Origin: JAUNSR01 sp036655755
GTDB taxonomy: Bacteria > Bacteroidota > Bacteroidia > Bacteroidales > JAUNSR01
Direction: 5' to 3'
Assembly: GCA_036655755.1 (NCBI GenBank)
Contig: JAVVPN010000001.1
Coordinates: 1-64,000, forward strand
Length of the DNA: 64,000 nt
Shown here: piece after piece, positions 8,801 to 14,898 of the stretch
Position numbering within the stretch: position 1 is the first letter of the stretch
How the letters are laid out: each line of letters starts with the position of its first letter
Notes under the pieces: generated by a model
Seen by the model: the letters and a program-made list of their open reading frames with translations, nothing else
Databases searched by the model: none
What the model was told of the DNA's origin: nothing
Made by a program: the position numbers and the translations under genes

Positions 8801-9745
8801 TCATTCGAAGCAAAAGAGGTGAGTTGTCCGTCGGGTGTGAAAGTATCGTCGAGCTGGGGTGCATGGAATGCAGGTGATCTGTGTGCGAGTGCGCAGGAAA
8901 ACACCCTGTATCTTGCTACGGGAGGTTCTTTCTCACTGACAACGGTGGTGAAGTATGATATCGATGCCGATACGTTCGATCCGGCTTTCTTTATCTTGCC
9001 TGATCAAGATAAGAATAATGGTCAGATTCTCTATGGAGCGGGTATGCGTGTTGATCCGCTTACCGATCAATTGGTTATTACCGCTACCCAATCAGGTTTC
9101 GGAGCCCATTATCAGAACAACTGGATCCATTTGGTGAATGGCAAGACCGGAGCGTTGGTAAAAACCATTACTCCCGAAAATTATTACTGGTTCCCGGCGG
9201 TTCCTGTATTTACTGATCGTTATTTGCCCGAAGTTACATTGCCGGCCGAAGTAAAAGTGCAGGATGAGGCGGTACGCATCGCCCTAAATACTTTGGTGAG
9301 CGATAAAGACCATCAGGATGCGGCTATCCGTGTCAGCGTTCAAAGTGAAGACGAAGCGATTGTCAGCGCTGCCGTAGTATATCCGGAGTTGGTGCTGGAA
9401 GGCATGACTACCGGTAATACGAATGTCGAACTTGTGGTTGAATCCAACGGGAAAGTGGTGCGAAGTGTTTTGCCGGTGCAGGTTGAAGTGGGTACCGGAT
9501 TGAACGATGCGGCTTCTCTTACGGAGTTGTCGGTTTATCCGAATCCGGCTACAGACCAACTGTTCGTTAAAGCGCCTGCGGGAGCGGATATCCGTATCTG
9601 CGACCTGAGCGGACGATTGGTTGTGAGCCGTTTGCAAACGGTAGGCATGGAGCGTTTCGACCTTTCCGACATTCCTGCCGGCGTGTACGTCGTTCAATTG
9701 AAAAATGGAGCTGATTCACGTACGTTACGATTTATAAAACAATAA
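5819..9745 (+). CDS. Giant modular surface protein: Ig, BspA leucine-rich repeats, BtuG-like propeller, T9SS tag
   Basis: 1308 residues. A signal peptide ends LTGLSAQ. Residues about 20-225 form an N-terminal domain (VQWNNNLETEALVWGYCWDG, and the acidic loop YDANGDGL, similar to the loop in the preceding protein). An Ig-like domain follows (about 235-320, LQWYKN and DSGVYHCVATN). Residues about 321-780 hold some fifteen BspA-type (LRR_5) leucine-rich repeats of the form IGNSAFKGCASLVDVTF. Residues about 787-1140 form a propeller of the DUF5074/BtuG type (GFFVVNEDWFGHDYGTVNFV, LVVADAKTL, ILVIDAATH, LVSIDPVSF). A last beta-domain precedes a T9SS sorting domain (about 1231-1308, LSVYPNPATDQLFV). 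It lies 40 nt after the preceding gene and ahead of a strong terminator, so it is the last gene of the B12 operon. Cobamide binding by the propeller is an inference. Confidence 0.82.
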   Translation: MRKILLGMSGMFFLTGLSAQIKVQGVPYRIDREKIGVELRTQLAKAANEAGFTLDDIVNWSGSGANRGAVAVQWNNNLETEALVWGYCWDGKATGESMLRAIAKEDPRFFIMAEAGTGHGSTIAGLGYDANGDGLFSVVKDGVEYFPNEEGVIYVSGYGYDGFTPKDAEDYWQSGWYEGYWSYWVKDSAADNWGYSSLGATNRELETGNWDGWNFAVEMMARDWLPLAAAPASAPSAPSFGKHPQHIYADPGFSVSLSVSVRGTTPALQWYKNDVAIAGATGKTFSITEAKESDSGVYHCVATNDLGTAVSEKATVVIGEKAVVYAVRADQTAEVIADARYAGFIGTLDIPASVQIDGKAYAVSAIAQDAFAGCDQIISVALPSSLKTIGNSAFKGCASLVDVTFNAGMEQIGDSAFFGCSLLQQALLPNSLRSIGKRAFVGCDELAVLQLGDALESVGEEAFYDCRLVTELTIPKTLTTVGMKAFSNMRGVKKLVYLPETEVLPDYMFHYWSALTSIELPASVTKVGKYAFYYCSALQTVTAPGGIDAVGEYGFYNCSKLTGLTLKEGITSIGQYGFNGCSVLTGLSLPSTVETIGKYAFYNCKKLTEMVIPAGVTKLGDNTFYGAAALASIRFEGAITEFGNNVFQNCTALTSCALPDSLAKLGNSVFKGCSALQEVTFGSKLKNLGTSATGSNYTFENCKKLQKVVLGANLTAIGNYAFSNCTALKEIYYNSLATPAVPGSSAFKSVPTTCKVFVNAALEETFKSVNYWKALTIVGVEESDYTKGFFVVNEDWFGHDYGTVNFVTDEHEMIYRAFRKENPNENLGITTQYGTVYGDNFYFVSKQANTSGEAADKGGRLVVADAKTLKKKAAFETLNGGDGRSFLGVDAQTGYVGTSAGIVLFDIPTLSVGETIENTGGGSAYSGQIGNMVRVGDYVFALKQSTGILVIDAATHALKQTIAYPNASMMTLSKDGKVWVALSGQNKLVSIDPVSFEAKEVSCPSGVKVSSSWGAWNAGDLCASAQENTLYLATGGSFSLTTVVKYDIDADTFDPAFFILPDQDKNNGQILYGAGMRVDPLTDQLVITATQSGFGAHYQNNWIHLVNGKTGALVKTITPENYYWFPAVPVFTDRYLPEVTLPAEVKVQDEAVRIALNTLVSDKDHQDAAIRVSVQSEDEAIVSAAVVYPELVLEGMTTGNTNVELVVESNGKVVRSVLPVQVEVGTGLNDAASLTELSVYPNPATDQLFVKAPAGADIRICDLSGRLVVSRLQTVGMERFDLSDIPAGVYVVQLKNGADSRTLRFIKQ

Positions 9746-9769
9746 GAACCGGAATTTCTTATTACCTTC

Positions 9770-9817
9770 GAGGTGTATTCGAAAAGCGTTTTCCGCTTTC
9801 GGATACACCTCTTTTTT
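9770..9817 (+). terminator. Rho-independent terminator of the B12 operon
   Basis: GAGGTGTATTCGAAAAGCG and CGCTTTCGGATACACCTC form a long stem with one G-T mismatch and a tight loop, followed by TTTTTT. It sits 25 nt after the stop at 9745. Confidence 0.9.
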
Positions 9818-9839
9818 ATCTCTTAATTGTATCGATTTT

Positions 9840-10142
9840 ATGAATATCATTCATGACAAAGAAAAGCAGACTTTCCATGTAGACGTGGATGGTTATGATG
9901 CGCATGTGAATTATACGCTCAAAGACGGCGCGTTGGATATCCGTCATACCTGGGTGCCTCAGGAAGTGGGGGGCCGAGGGATTGCCGGAGCATTGGTAAA
10001 AGCGGCTTACGACTATGCCCGTGAAAACGGTCTGAAGCCGATGGCTACCTGTTCGTATGCGGTGGTATGGTTGCAACGTCATCCCGAATATCAAGGGGTA
10101 GTTGGTGAGGATTATGGTGGCGAGGGAACTTGTGCATTATAA
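9840..10142 (+). CDS. Small GNAT-family N-acetyltransferase (YidJ/CG type)
   Basis: A 100-residue single-domain protein of the short GNAT family. It shows the pattern typical of that group: an N-terminal strand FHVDVDGYDAHVNYTL, then HTWVPQEVGGRGIAGALVKAA, where GGRGIA is the acetyl-CoA pyrophosphate loop (Q/R-x-x-G-x-G/A), then the helix DYARENGLKPMATCSYAVVWL. The length is normal for this group, which lacks the N-terminal strands of full-size GNATs. The acceptor substrate is unknown. It overlaps the next gene by 29 nt, so the two are probably co-transcribed. The start follows the terminator of the B12 operon, so it should have its own promoter, although none is obvious. Confidence 0.85.
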   Translation: MNIIHDKEKQTFHVDVDGYDAHVNYTLKDGALDIRHTWVPQEVGGRGIAGALVKAAYDYARENGLKPMATCSYAVVWLQRHPEYQGVVGEDYGGEGTCAL

Positions 10143-10677
10143 TCAGCTCCGTTTTCACGAAATAACGGTCCTTCCCGATACGCTTTCGTATGCTTGTGTT
10201 CCCACTCCTTTCGGGACATTGGTCGTGGCGGGATATCGGGATGGTATCTGTTTCGCCGGCTTCGTAACGGAGGGGGGAGTGGAGTGCGTTTTGCAGGATA
10301 TCCGAAACCGCTGGCATACGGTGCGATTCGAAGAGGATGCCACCATCGCCAACTTGCTCGATCCGGAAGATGGAATTATCCAGGTTTATCTGTGGGGAAC
10401 CGCTTTCCAGCAACGGGTATGGCGCGCTTTGGCCGAAATACCTGTCGGCACTACCTGTTCTTACGGGCGTTTGGCACAGCGCATCGCACATCCTACTGCC
10501 GTTCGGGCGGTAGCTTCGGCGGTGGGCGCCAATCCGGTCAGCTGGCTGCTGCCCTGCCATCGCATCATCCGGGAGGATGGGCGCATCGGCAATTACCATT
10601 GGGGCGAAACCTGTAAAAAAGCTATTCTCACGGCTGAGCGGGCGATTGCAACAGATACAGCAACCCTGTGTTTTTAA
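10114..10677 (+). CDS. ogt: Methylated-DNA-protein cysteine methyltransferase
   Basis: 187 residues from the ATG at 10114 (a TTG at 10102 is an alternative start). It repairs O6-methylguanine in DNA by suicide transfer of the alkyl group to a cysteine. The C-terminal half carries FQQRVWRALAEIPVGTTCSYG, the recognition-helix region AVRAVASAVGANP and the active site LLPCHRII with Cys148. The N-terminal half (TPFGTLVVAGYRDGICFAGF) is the usual ribonuclease-like domain of Ogt/MGMT. Its 3' end overlaps the convergent tolC-like gene by 50 nt, so opposing transcription may affect both. Length and motifs are complete. Confidence 0.93.
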   Translation: MVARELVHYNQLRFHEITVLPDTLSYACVPTPFGTLVVAGYRDGICFAGFVTEGGVECVLQDIRNRWHTVRFEEDATIANLLDPEDGIIQVYLWGTAFQQRVWRALAEIPVGTTCSYGRLAQRIAHPTAVRAVASAVGANPVSWLLPCHRIIREDGRIGNYHWGETCKKAILTAERAIATDTATLCF

Positions 10678-11977
10678 GATACTCAAGGCTTTGCAGAATC
10701 TGTTCGGTCTGTTTTTCCTGTAATTCACCTTGTAACTTCAGATATTCCAATGCTTCCAGGTTCAGCTCGAAGGCAGACGCTCGTTGTTCTTCAAATCGTT
10801 TACCAAGTACCCGGAGTACCTCCTCTTCCAGTATTTTGTTCTTTTCAAGCCGCTCAATCTCCTGCCGTAGGCTCTCAAACCGTTGTGCGGCGATGAGGGC
10901 GTCGGTTTGGTAACGGGCGGATTCTTCTGTTTTGCGCAGGGCCTGGATTTGAGCTTCGAGCCGTAAGCGCTTGTTGCGTGCCGTAAAATTCTCGCGGTAT
11001 AGAATAGGCCACTGTATCGAGATGCCGATGTAACTGCTTGCATACCATGTGCCTTTTTCAAATGGCGACAGACAGTCGTTAAACTGATTTCCACCAAAAA
11101 ATGCATTCAGCGAAAGGGTCGGAAGCGAGCGCGCTTTGGCAACGCGAAGATCTTGCCGGGCAATCTGTTCATCCATCTGCAGGGTTTGCAGCGAATGGAG
11201 CGAATCGGGGGTCGCCTCGTATCGAATACAGGTGTTCAGGTAACTCAGGCTCTCCTGGTCGAAACGAATCGATAGCAGCATCGAATCGTTGGGTATCCCC
11301 GTCAGAAAAGCCAGGTACAGTTTTTCGGCAATCAGATCGGTAACGCTGTTTTGCCAACGGCTGATCGCATCGTTATGGTTGATCCGGGCCCGGTTGAGGT
11401 CGGAAATGAGCAACCGCTCGTTTGCGAACAAAACCTCCTGTTGCGCAAGGGTGGTAAAGGTGCGTAACGTATCGTTCAGTGTGATAAGTGTTTGCTGTTC
11501 GTACCGGCAAATATTCAGATAGCTGCGGGCCGCTTCGAAAATCAATTCATCACGTCCACTCTTTTCTTCACTTACGGCCCGTTTCGCGGCCAACTTACTT
11601 CGTTTTATATTGCGTATCACAGACCAGTCTATCAGGGTTTGCGAAAGGGTGATACCGGTGTTCTGCTGCCATTTGGTTCCCATCTTAATGCCCCGCACTA
11701 CGTTGGTGGGATTATTGATGTCGAACTGGCCGATTGGAATAACGGTAGTAGCTACCACCGGATTGTAACGGTAATCGTACGCGAAGGAGATTTCGGGCCA
11801 CCAGTTGGCTTTCGCTTCCCGGACGGAGAGTTGCTGTTGGTTCGACTGCAATCGCAATACCTGCAAAGAGGGTTTATGGGCTATACTTCTGCGTACGGCT
11901 TCATCGAGTTTAAGCAGCTTTTGTCCGCTTAATCCCGAAATCAGAAACAGGCAGCAGAGTAATATAAGAGTACGCAT
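10628..11977 (-). CDS. TolC-family outer-membrane efflux protein
   Basis: 449 residues with a signal peptide ending LISGLSGQ. The sequence has the two-fold alpha-helical layout of TolC/OEP proteins: LDEAVRRSIAHKPSLQVLRLQ at the start of repeat one, NWWPEISFAYDY before the first beta strands, a coiled middle (AARSYLNICRYEQQTLI), then a second repeat with AKARSLPTLSLNAFFGG and long helices ending EALEYLKLQGELQEKQ. It would form the outer-membrane channel for the ABC exporter encoded just upstream on the same strand (12-nt gap). It is the last gene of that operon and overlaps ogt convergently. Confidence 0.9.
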   Translation of the reverse strand: MRTLILLCCLFLISGLSGQKLLKLDEAVRRSIAHKPSLQVLRLQSNQQQLSVREAKANWWPEISFAYDYRYNPVVATTVIPIGQFDINNPTNVVRGIKMGTKWQQNTGITLSQTLIDWSVIRNIKRSKLAAKRAVSEEKSGRDELIFEAARSYLNICRYEQQTLITLNDTLRTFTTLAQQEVLFANERLLISDLNRARINHNDAISRWQNSVTDLIAEKLYLAFLTGIPNDSMLLSIRFDQESLSYLNTCIRYEATPDSLHSLQTLQMDEQIARQDLRVAKARSLPTLSLNAFFGGNQFNDCLSPFEKGTWYASSYIGISIQWPILYRENFTARNKRLRLEAQIQALRKTEESARYQTDALIAAQRFESLRQEIERLEKNKILEEEVLRVLGKRFEEQRASAFELNLEALEYLKLQGELQEKQTEQILQSLEYLKNTGLLYLLQSPAQP

Positions 11978-11989
11978 ACGAATATCTTT

Positions 11990-13126
11990 TTAGTTTCGGA
12001 ATACAGATGCCGGCTCTACTCCTTTCAGCCGGAGCAATGCGAAAAACATTCCCCCTACCGATATGGTGGAGGTGATTATGAATATACCCGCTATCTCGTA
12101 CCACTGATAGGTGATTACCAATCCGGTAGAGGTAACGGCAAGCCGGAATATTTCGAGCAATATCCATGCTAATACGAACCCCGTTACGGCGAAAAGAAGA
12201 GCTTGATACAATAACAACCGTGTCAGATAGCGGAAGTTCGCACCGATGGCTTTCATCGTGCCGTAGTCTTTAATACGATCCAGTACAGATGAATACATGG
12301 TCAGGCCGATGATCAATATACCCGTAATCAGCGCGAATACGATGAGCGTGCCGGTACTCGATGCGATACCGCTCGATCCCAGTATCTCGCGGACACTCGA
12401 TTTGGCCAGATCATCCCGGCTCCATGCCCGCAGATTCGGAAATGTACGATTGATGCGGTCGATGACTGCTTGTGTTTGTTGAGGATCAGCCACCTTTACA
12501 AGAACGGCATGCATGGTAGTGGAGGGGATATTCCCGTAAAAGCGGGCCCTGTCTGTGGAGGTGAACATCTGGGCCGGCCCGAATCCGCGCACATTGCGCG
12601 TACGCATCACGATGTGCGCCTCTTTGCCGTTGATTTCGAGTGGGGTGCCAATCTCCATTTTTTTACCGAATCCCTTGTCGTCGAACAAATCCGACGATAC
12701 TGCTCCGTCGGTCAGCAGGTCGGCATATTGCCCTTCGACGATTTTATCGGTGTCGGGCCCCATCAGAAACAGCGGCGGTTCGCTCCCTACAAGTTGTATA
12801 TTTACCGAATTTCCGTCGGCGGTGGTAGCCACACCCGCACCCAGAACCAGAGGCGATGCATACGCTACGCCGGGTATACTTTTTATCTCCGACAAAAAAC
12901 GAATGTCGAGTTTACCCACTTGATTCACATCGCGCGTGGTCTTGTCGATCACCCATATATCCGCCTTGCTATTGGTTACGAACGACGACATCAGCTTCGT
13001 CAGAAACGTAAAGATACCCAGCTGCTGTCCTATCAGAAACGTGCTTACCAGGATTCCCAGCAGGATACCGATACTTTTCGTGCGGTCGTACCGCATAAAG
13101 CGTAATGCTGTGCGTAATATCTGCAT
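11990..13126 (-). CDS. ABC transporter permease, FtsX/DevC-like
   Basis: 378 residues. One N-terminal membrane helix (SIGILLGILVSTFLIG) is followed by a periplasmic domain of about 200 residues (from SSFVTNSKADIWVIDK) and three C-terminal helices (LIVFALITGILIIGL, LFAVTGFVLAWILLEIF, IAGIFIITSTISVGG), the FtsX/MacB topology. The short length, the separate ATPase and HlyD-type partner, and the presence of a TolC gene fit the DevBCA type of tripartite exporter rather than fused MacB. It lies 6 nt from the adaptor gene and 12 nt from the tolC-like gene. The exported substrate is not evident. Confidence 0.88.
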   Translation of the reverse strand: MQILRTALRFMRYDRTKSIGILLGILVSTFLIGQQLGIFTFLTKLMSSFVTNSKADIWVIDKTTRDVNQVGKLDIRFLSEIKSIPGVAYASPLVLGAGVATTADGNSVNIQLVGSEPPLFLMGPDTDKIVEGQYADLLTDGAVSSDLFDDKGFGKKMEIGTPLEINGKEAHIVMRTRNVRGFGPAQMFTSTDRARFYGNIPSTTMHAVLVKVADPQQTQAVIDRINRTFPNLRAWSRDDLAKSSVREILGSSGIASSTGTLIVFALITGILIIGLTMYSSVLDRIKDYGTMKAIGANFRYLTRLLLYQALLFAVTGFVLAWILLEIFRLAVTSTGLVITYQWYEIAGIFIITSTISVGGMFFALLRLKGVEPASVFRN

Positions 13127-13132
13127 TTCGTG

Positions 13133-14047
13133 TTAAGGATGAATAGAACATTCAATTTTCGAATTCAATAGTAAAGGCAGCGGTCGGTCAGGCAAGATCT
13201 TTACTTCAAGTACCCGACGATCTTCCGCTTCGCCGGCTTCTTCGTAAAAGAGCGATTTCTTTTTCAGAAATTCCCCCCGGAAAATTACGGTTCCGCTCCC
13301 CAGTGTATCCACACCACCCGAAGAAAGAAGATACGCCTTCTGCCCGTTTTTTATCCGGGGAGCAAAAAGCTCATCGATTTCACAAAGCGCAATCTTGGGG
13401 CCGTTGGGACGGAATTGCCCTATTACGGCACCTTCGGCGATATATTCTCCTGGTTTTACGTTTATTTCGAGTACCGTACCCGCAACGGGTGCGTAGAGGG
13501 TTCTTTTCTTGAGCAATGCTTCCCGCAGGGCGACGGTTTGATGCGCTTCGGCAAGCAGTTCTGTTTCACGCTGTAACTCCTTGCGCGTGCGCTCTACTAC
13601 CGCCTGTTGCACTTTCAGCTCCGTTTCCGCATTTTCGCGAACCTGTCCGGTTTCCGCTCCCTGTTGATAGAGCCGTTCAATGCGGGCATATTCCGTTTGC
13701 TGGTTCTGTAGCCGGGCCTCCTCTTCGTTTACTTGGGCGATGGCGGCCTTTAGTTGAGCTTGTTGTGACAAGGCGGCGGCTTTGGCAACCGCAAGCTCCT
13801 CTTTTTCAGAACTAGAGGCAAGGATAAGCAGCGGAGTCTGTGCCCCCACCGAATCGTTCTCAGCTACCCGAATCGTTTCTATATTTCCCGAAACGGGCAT
13901 CGCGAGCTGTATGATCTCCTGTTCGGGTACGATCTTGCCGATTCCCCTCACGGCCACCGGCTTATCCGGTATTGGTTGCTGCGTTTTTTGTTCCCGTCGG
14001 CATCCGTCGGCCAATGCAATCAATAATATAAAAAGTAACAGTCTCAT
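13133..14047 (-). CDS. HlyD/DevB-type membrane-fusion protein (lipoprotein)
   Basis: 304 residues. The signal peptide ends IALADGC, giving Cys16 as a lipidation site. After an N-terminal barrel and half-lipoyl strand comes a long alpha-helical hairpin rich in Gln and Glu (about residues 80-185, including EEARLQNQQTEYARIERL and VVERTRKELQRETELLAEA), then the second lipoyl half TLYAPVAGTVLEINVKPGEY and a beta-barrel domain. It would bridge the inner-membrane permease and the TolC-like channel. It is 12 nt downstream of the ATPase gene and 6 nt upstream of the permease gene, so the operon is tightly packed. Confidence 0.9.
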   Translation of the reverse strand: MRLLLFILLIALADGCRREQKTQQPIPDKPVAVRGIGKIVPEQEIIQLAMPVSGNIETIRVAENDSVGAQTPLLILASSSEKEELAVAKAAALSQQAQLKAAIAQVNEEEARLQNQQTEYARIERLYQQGAETGQVRENAETELKVQQAVVERTRKELQRETELLAEAHQTVALREALLKKRTLYAPVAGTVLEINVKPGEYIAEGAVIGQFRPNGPKIALCEIDELFAPRIKNGQKAYLLSSGGVDTLGSGTVIFRGEFLKKKSLFYEEAGEAEDRRVLEVKILPDRPLPLLLNSKIECSIHP

Positions 14048-14059
14048 AAATCCTGTCGT

Positions 14060-14758
14060 TTAATCGTTCTGAAAAGGATGGTCCGACACATAGCCGTTGT
14101 CAAGATAGAGAATACGGTCGGCATACGGAATCAGGCGGTTGTCGTGCGTAACCACTACCACGCATTTATCCCGCGTGGACAATTGGCGCAACTCCTGCAT
14201 CACCATTTCGCCACTTTGTTTGTCGAGCGCCCCCGTCGGTTCGTCGCATAACACCAGTTCCGGATTGGAAACGAGCGCCCGGGCAATCGCCACGCGTTGT
14301 TGTTCGCCACCGCTCATCTGTTTCGGAAGGCTGTTCTTGCGGTGAGTCATCTTCACCATTTCGAGCGCATCAAGCGCCCTTTTCTCCGCTTCTTTGCGGC
14401 TTATCCCTTGCAATTGCAACGGGAAAGCTACATTTTCAATCCCCGTAAGCGGAGCCAGCAGGTTGTAACTCTGAAAGATAAACCCGATATACTGGAGTCT
14501 CAATGCCGCCAGCTGGGTTTCCTTGAGGGAGGAGGTGAGTTGATTATTGATACGCACTTCACCCATCGTGGGGTATATCACGCACCCGATCAGCGAGAGC
14601 AACGTGGTTTTGCCCGATCCCGACGGTCCCATCAGCAACAATAATTCATTTTTGAAAAGCTCCAGTGAGACGGGCTTTAAAACGGTAAGCAATGAATCTC
14701 CCGATTGATATTGTTTACCTGCTTCCCTTAATTCCACTATTCGTTCGTGCATATCCAA
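14060..14758 (-). CDS. ABC transporter ATP-binding protein (DevA/LolD/MacB-N class)
   Basis: 232 residues with every ABC motif: Walker A GPSGSGKTT (residues 44-52), Q-loop at FIFQSYNLL, signature MSGGEQQRVAIARAL, Walker B LVLCDEPTGALD and switch His in VVTHDNRL. It powers the exporter made with the adaptor, permease and TolC-like proteins that follow. A second Met at codon 3 is an equally possible start. It is the first gene of the operon; a strong terminator for the upstream amylase gene lies just before it, so transcription must start in 14759-14820, but no convincing -7 box was found there. Confidence 0.93.
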   Translation of the reverse strand: MDMHERIVELREAGKQYQSGDSLLTVLKPVSLELFKNELLLLMGPSGSGKTTLLSLIGCVIYPTMGEVRINNQLTSSLKETQLAALRLQYIGFIFQSYNLLAPLTGIENVAFPLQLQGISRKEAEKRALDALEMVKMTHRKNSLPKQMSGGEQQRVAIARALVSNPELVLCDEPTGALDKQSGEMVMQELRQLSTRDKCVVVVTHDNRLIPYADRILYLDNGYVSDHPFQND

Positions 14759-14820
14759 TATTCGTTAAATGACTAACATTAATCTCTAAAGAATGGTTCG
14801 TTATCGGACGGAATAAGGTG

Positions 14821-14873
14821 AAAAAACAAAACCGCCCCCGAATCAAGTGTTTAAAAACCTGATTCGGAGGCGG
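14821..14873 (-). terminator. Terminator of the susCDEF-amylase transcript
   Basis: Read on the minus strand, CCGCCTCCGAATCAGG and CTTGATTCGGGGGCGG form a stem with small mismatches around an A/T-rich loop, followed by TTTTGTTTTTT. It sits 25 nt past the amylase stop and separates the starch arm from the efflux operon. Confidence 0.88.
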
Positions 14874-14898
14874 ATTCTTTATGTATAATGGATAGCTC

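Noticed and set aside
10045..10728. A 227-residue minus-strand frame opposite ogt
   Set aside because: It is a shadow of ogt and the 3' end of the tolC-like gene, both with clear family motifs.
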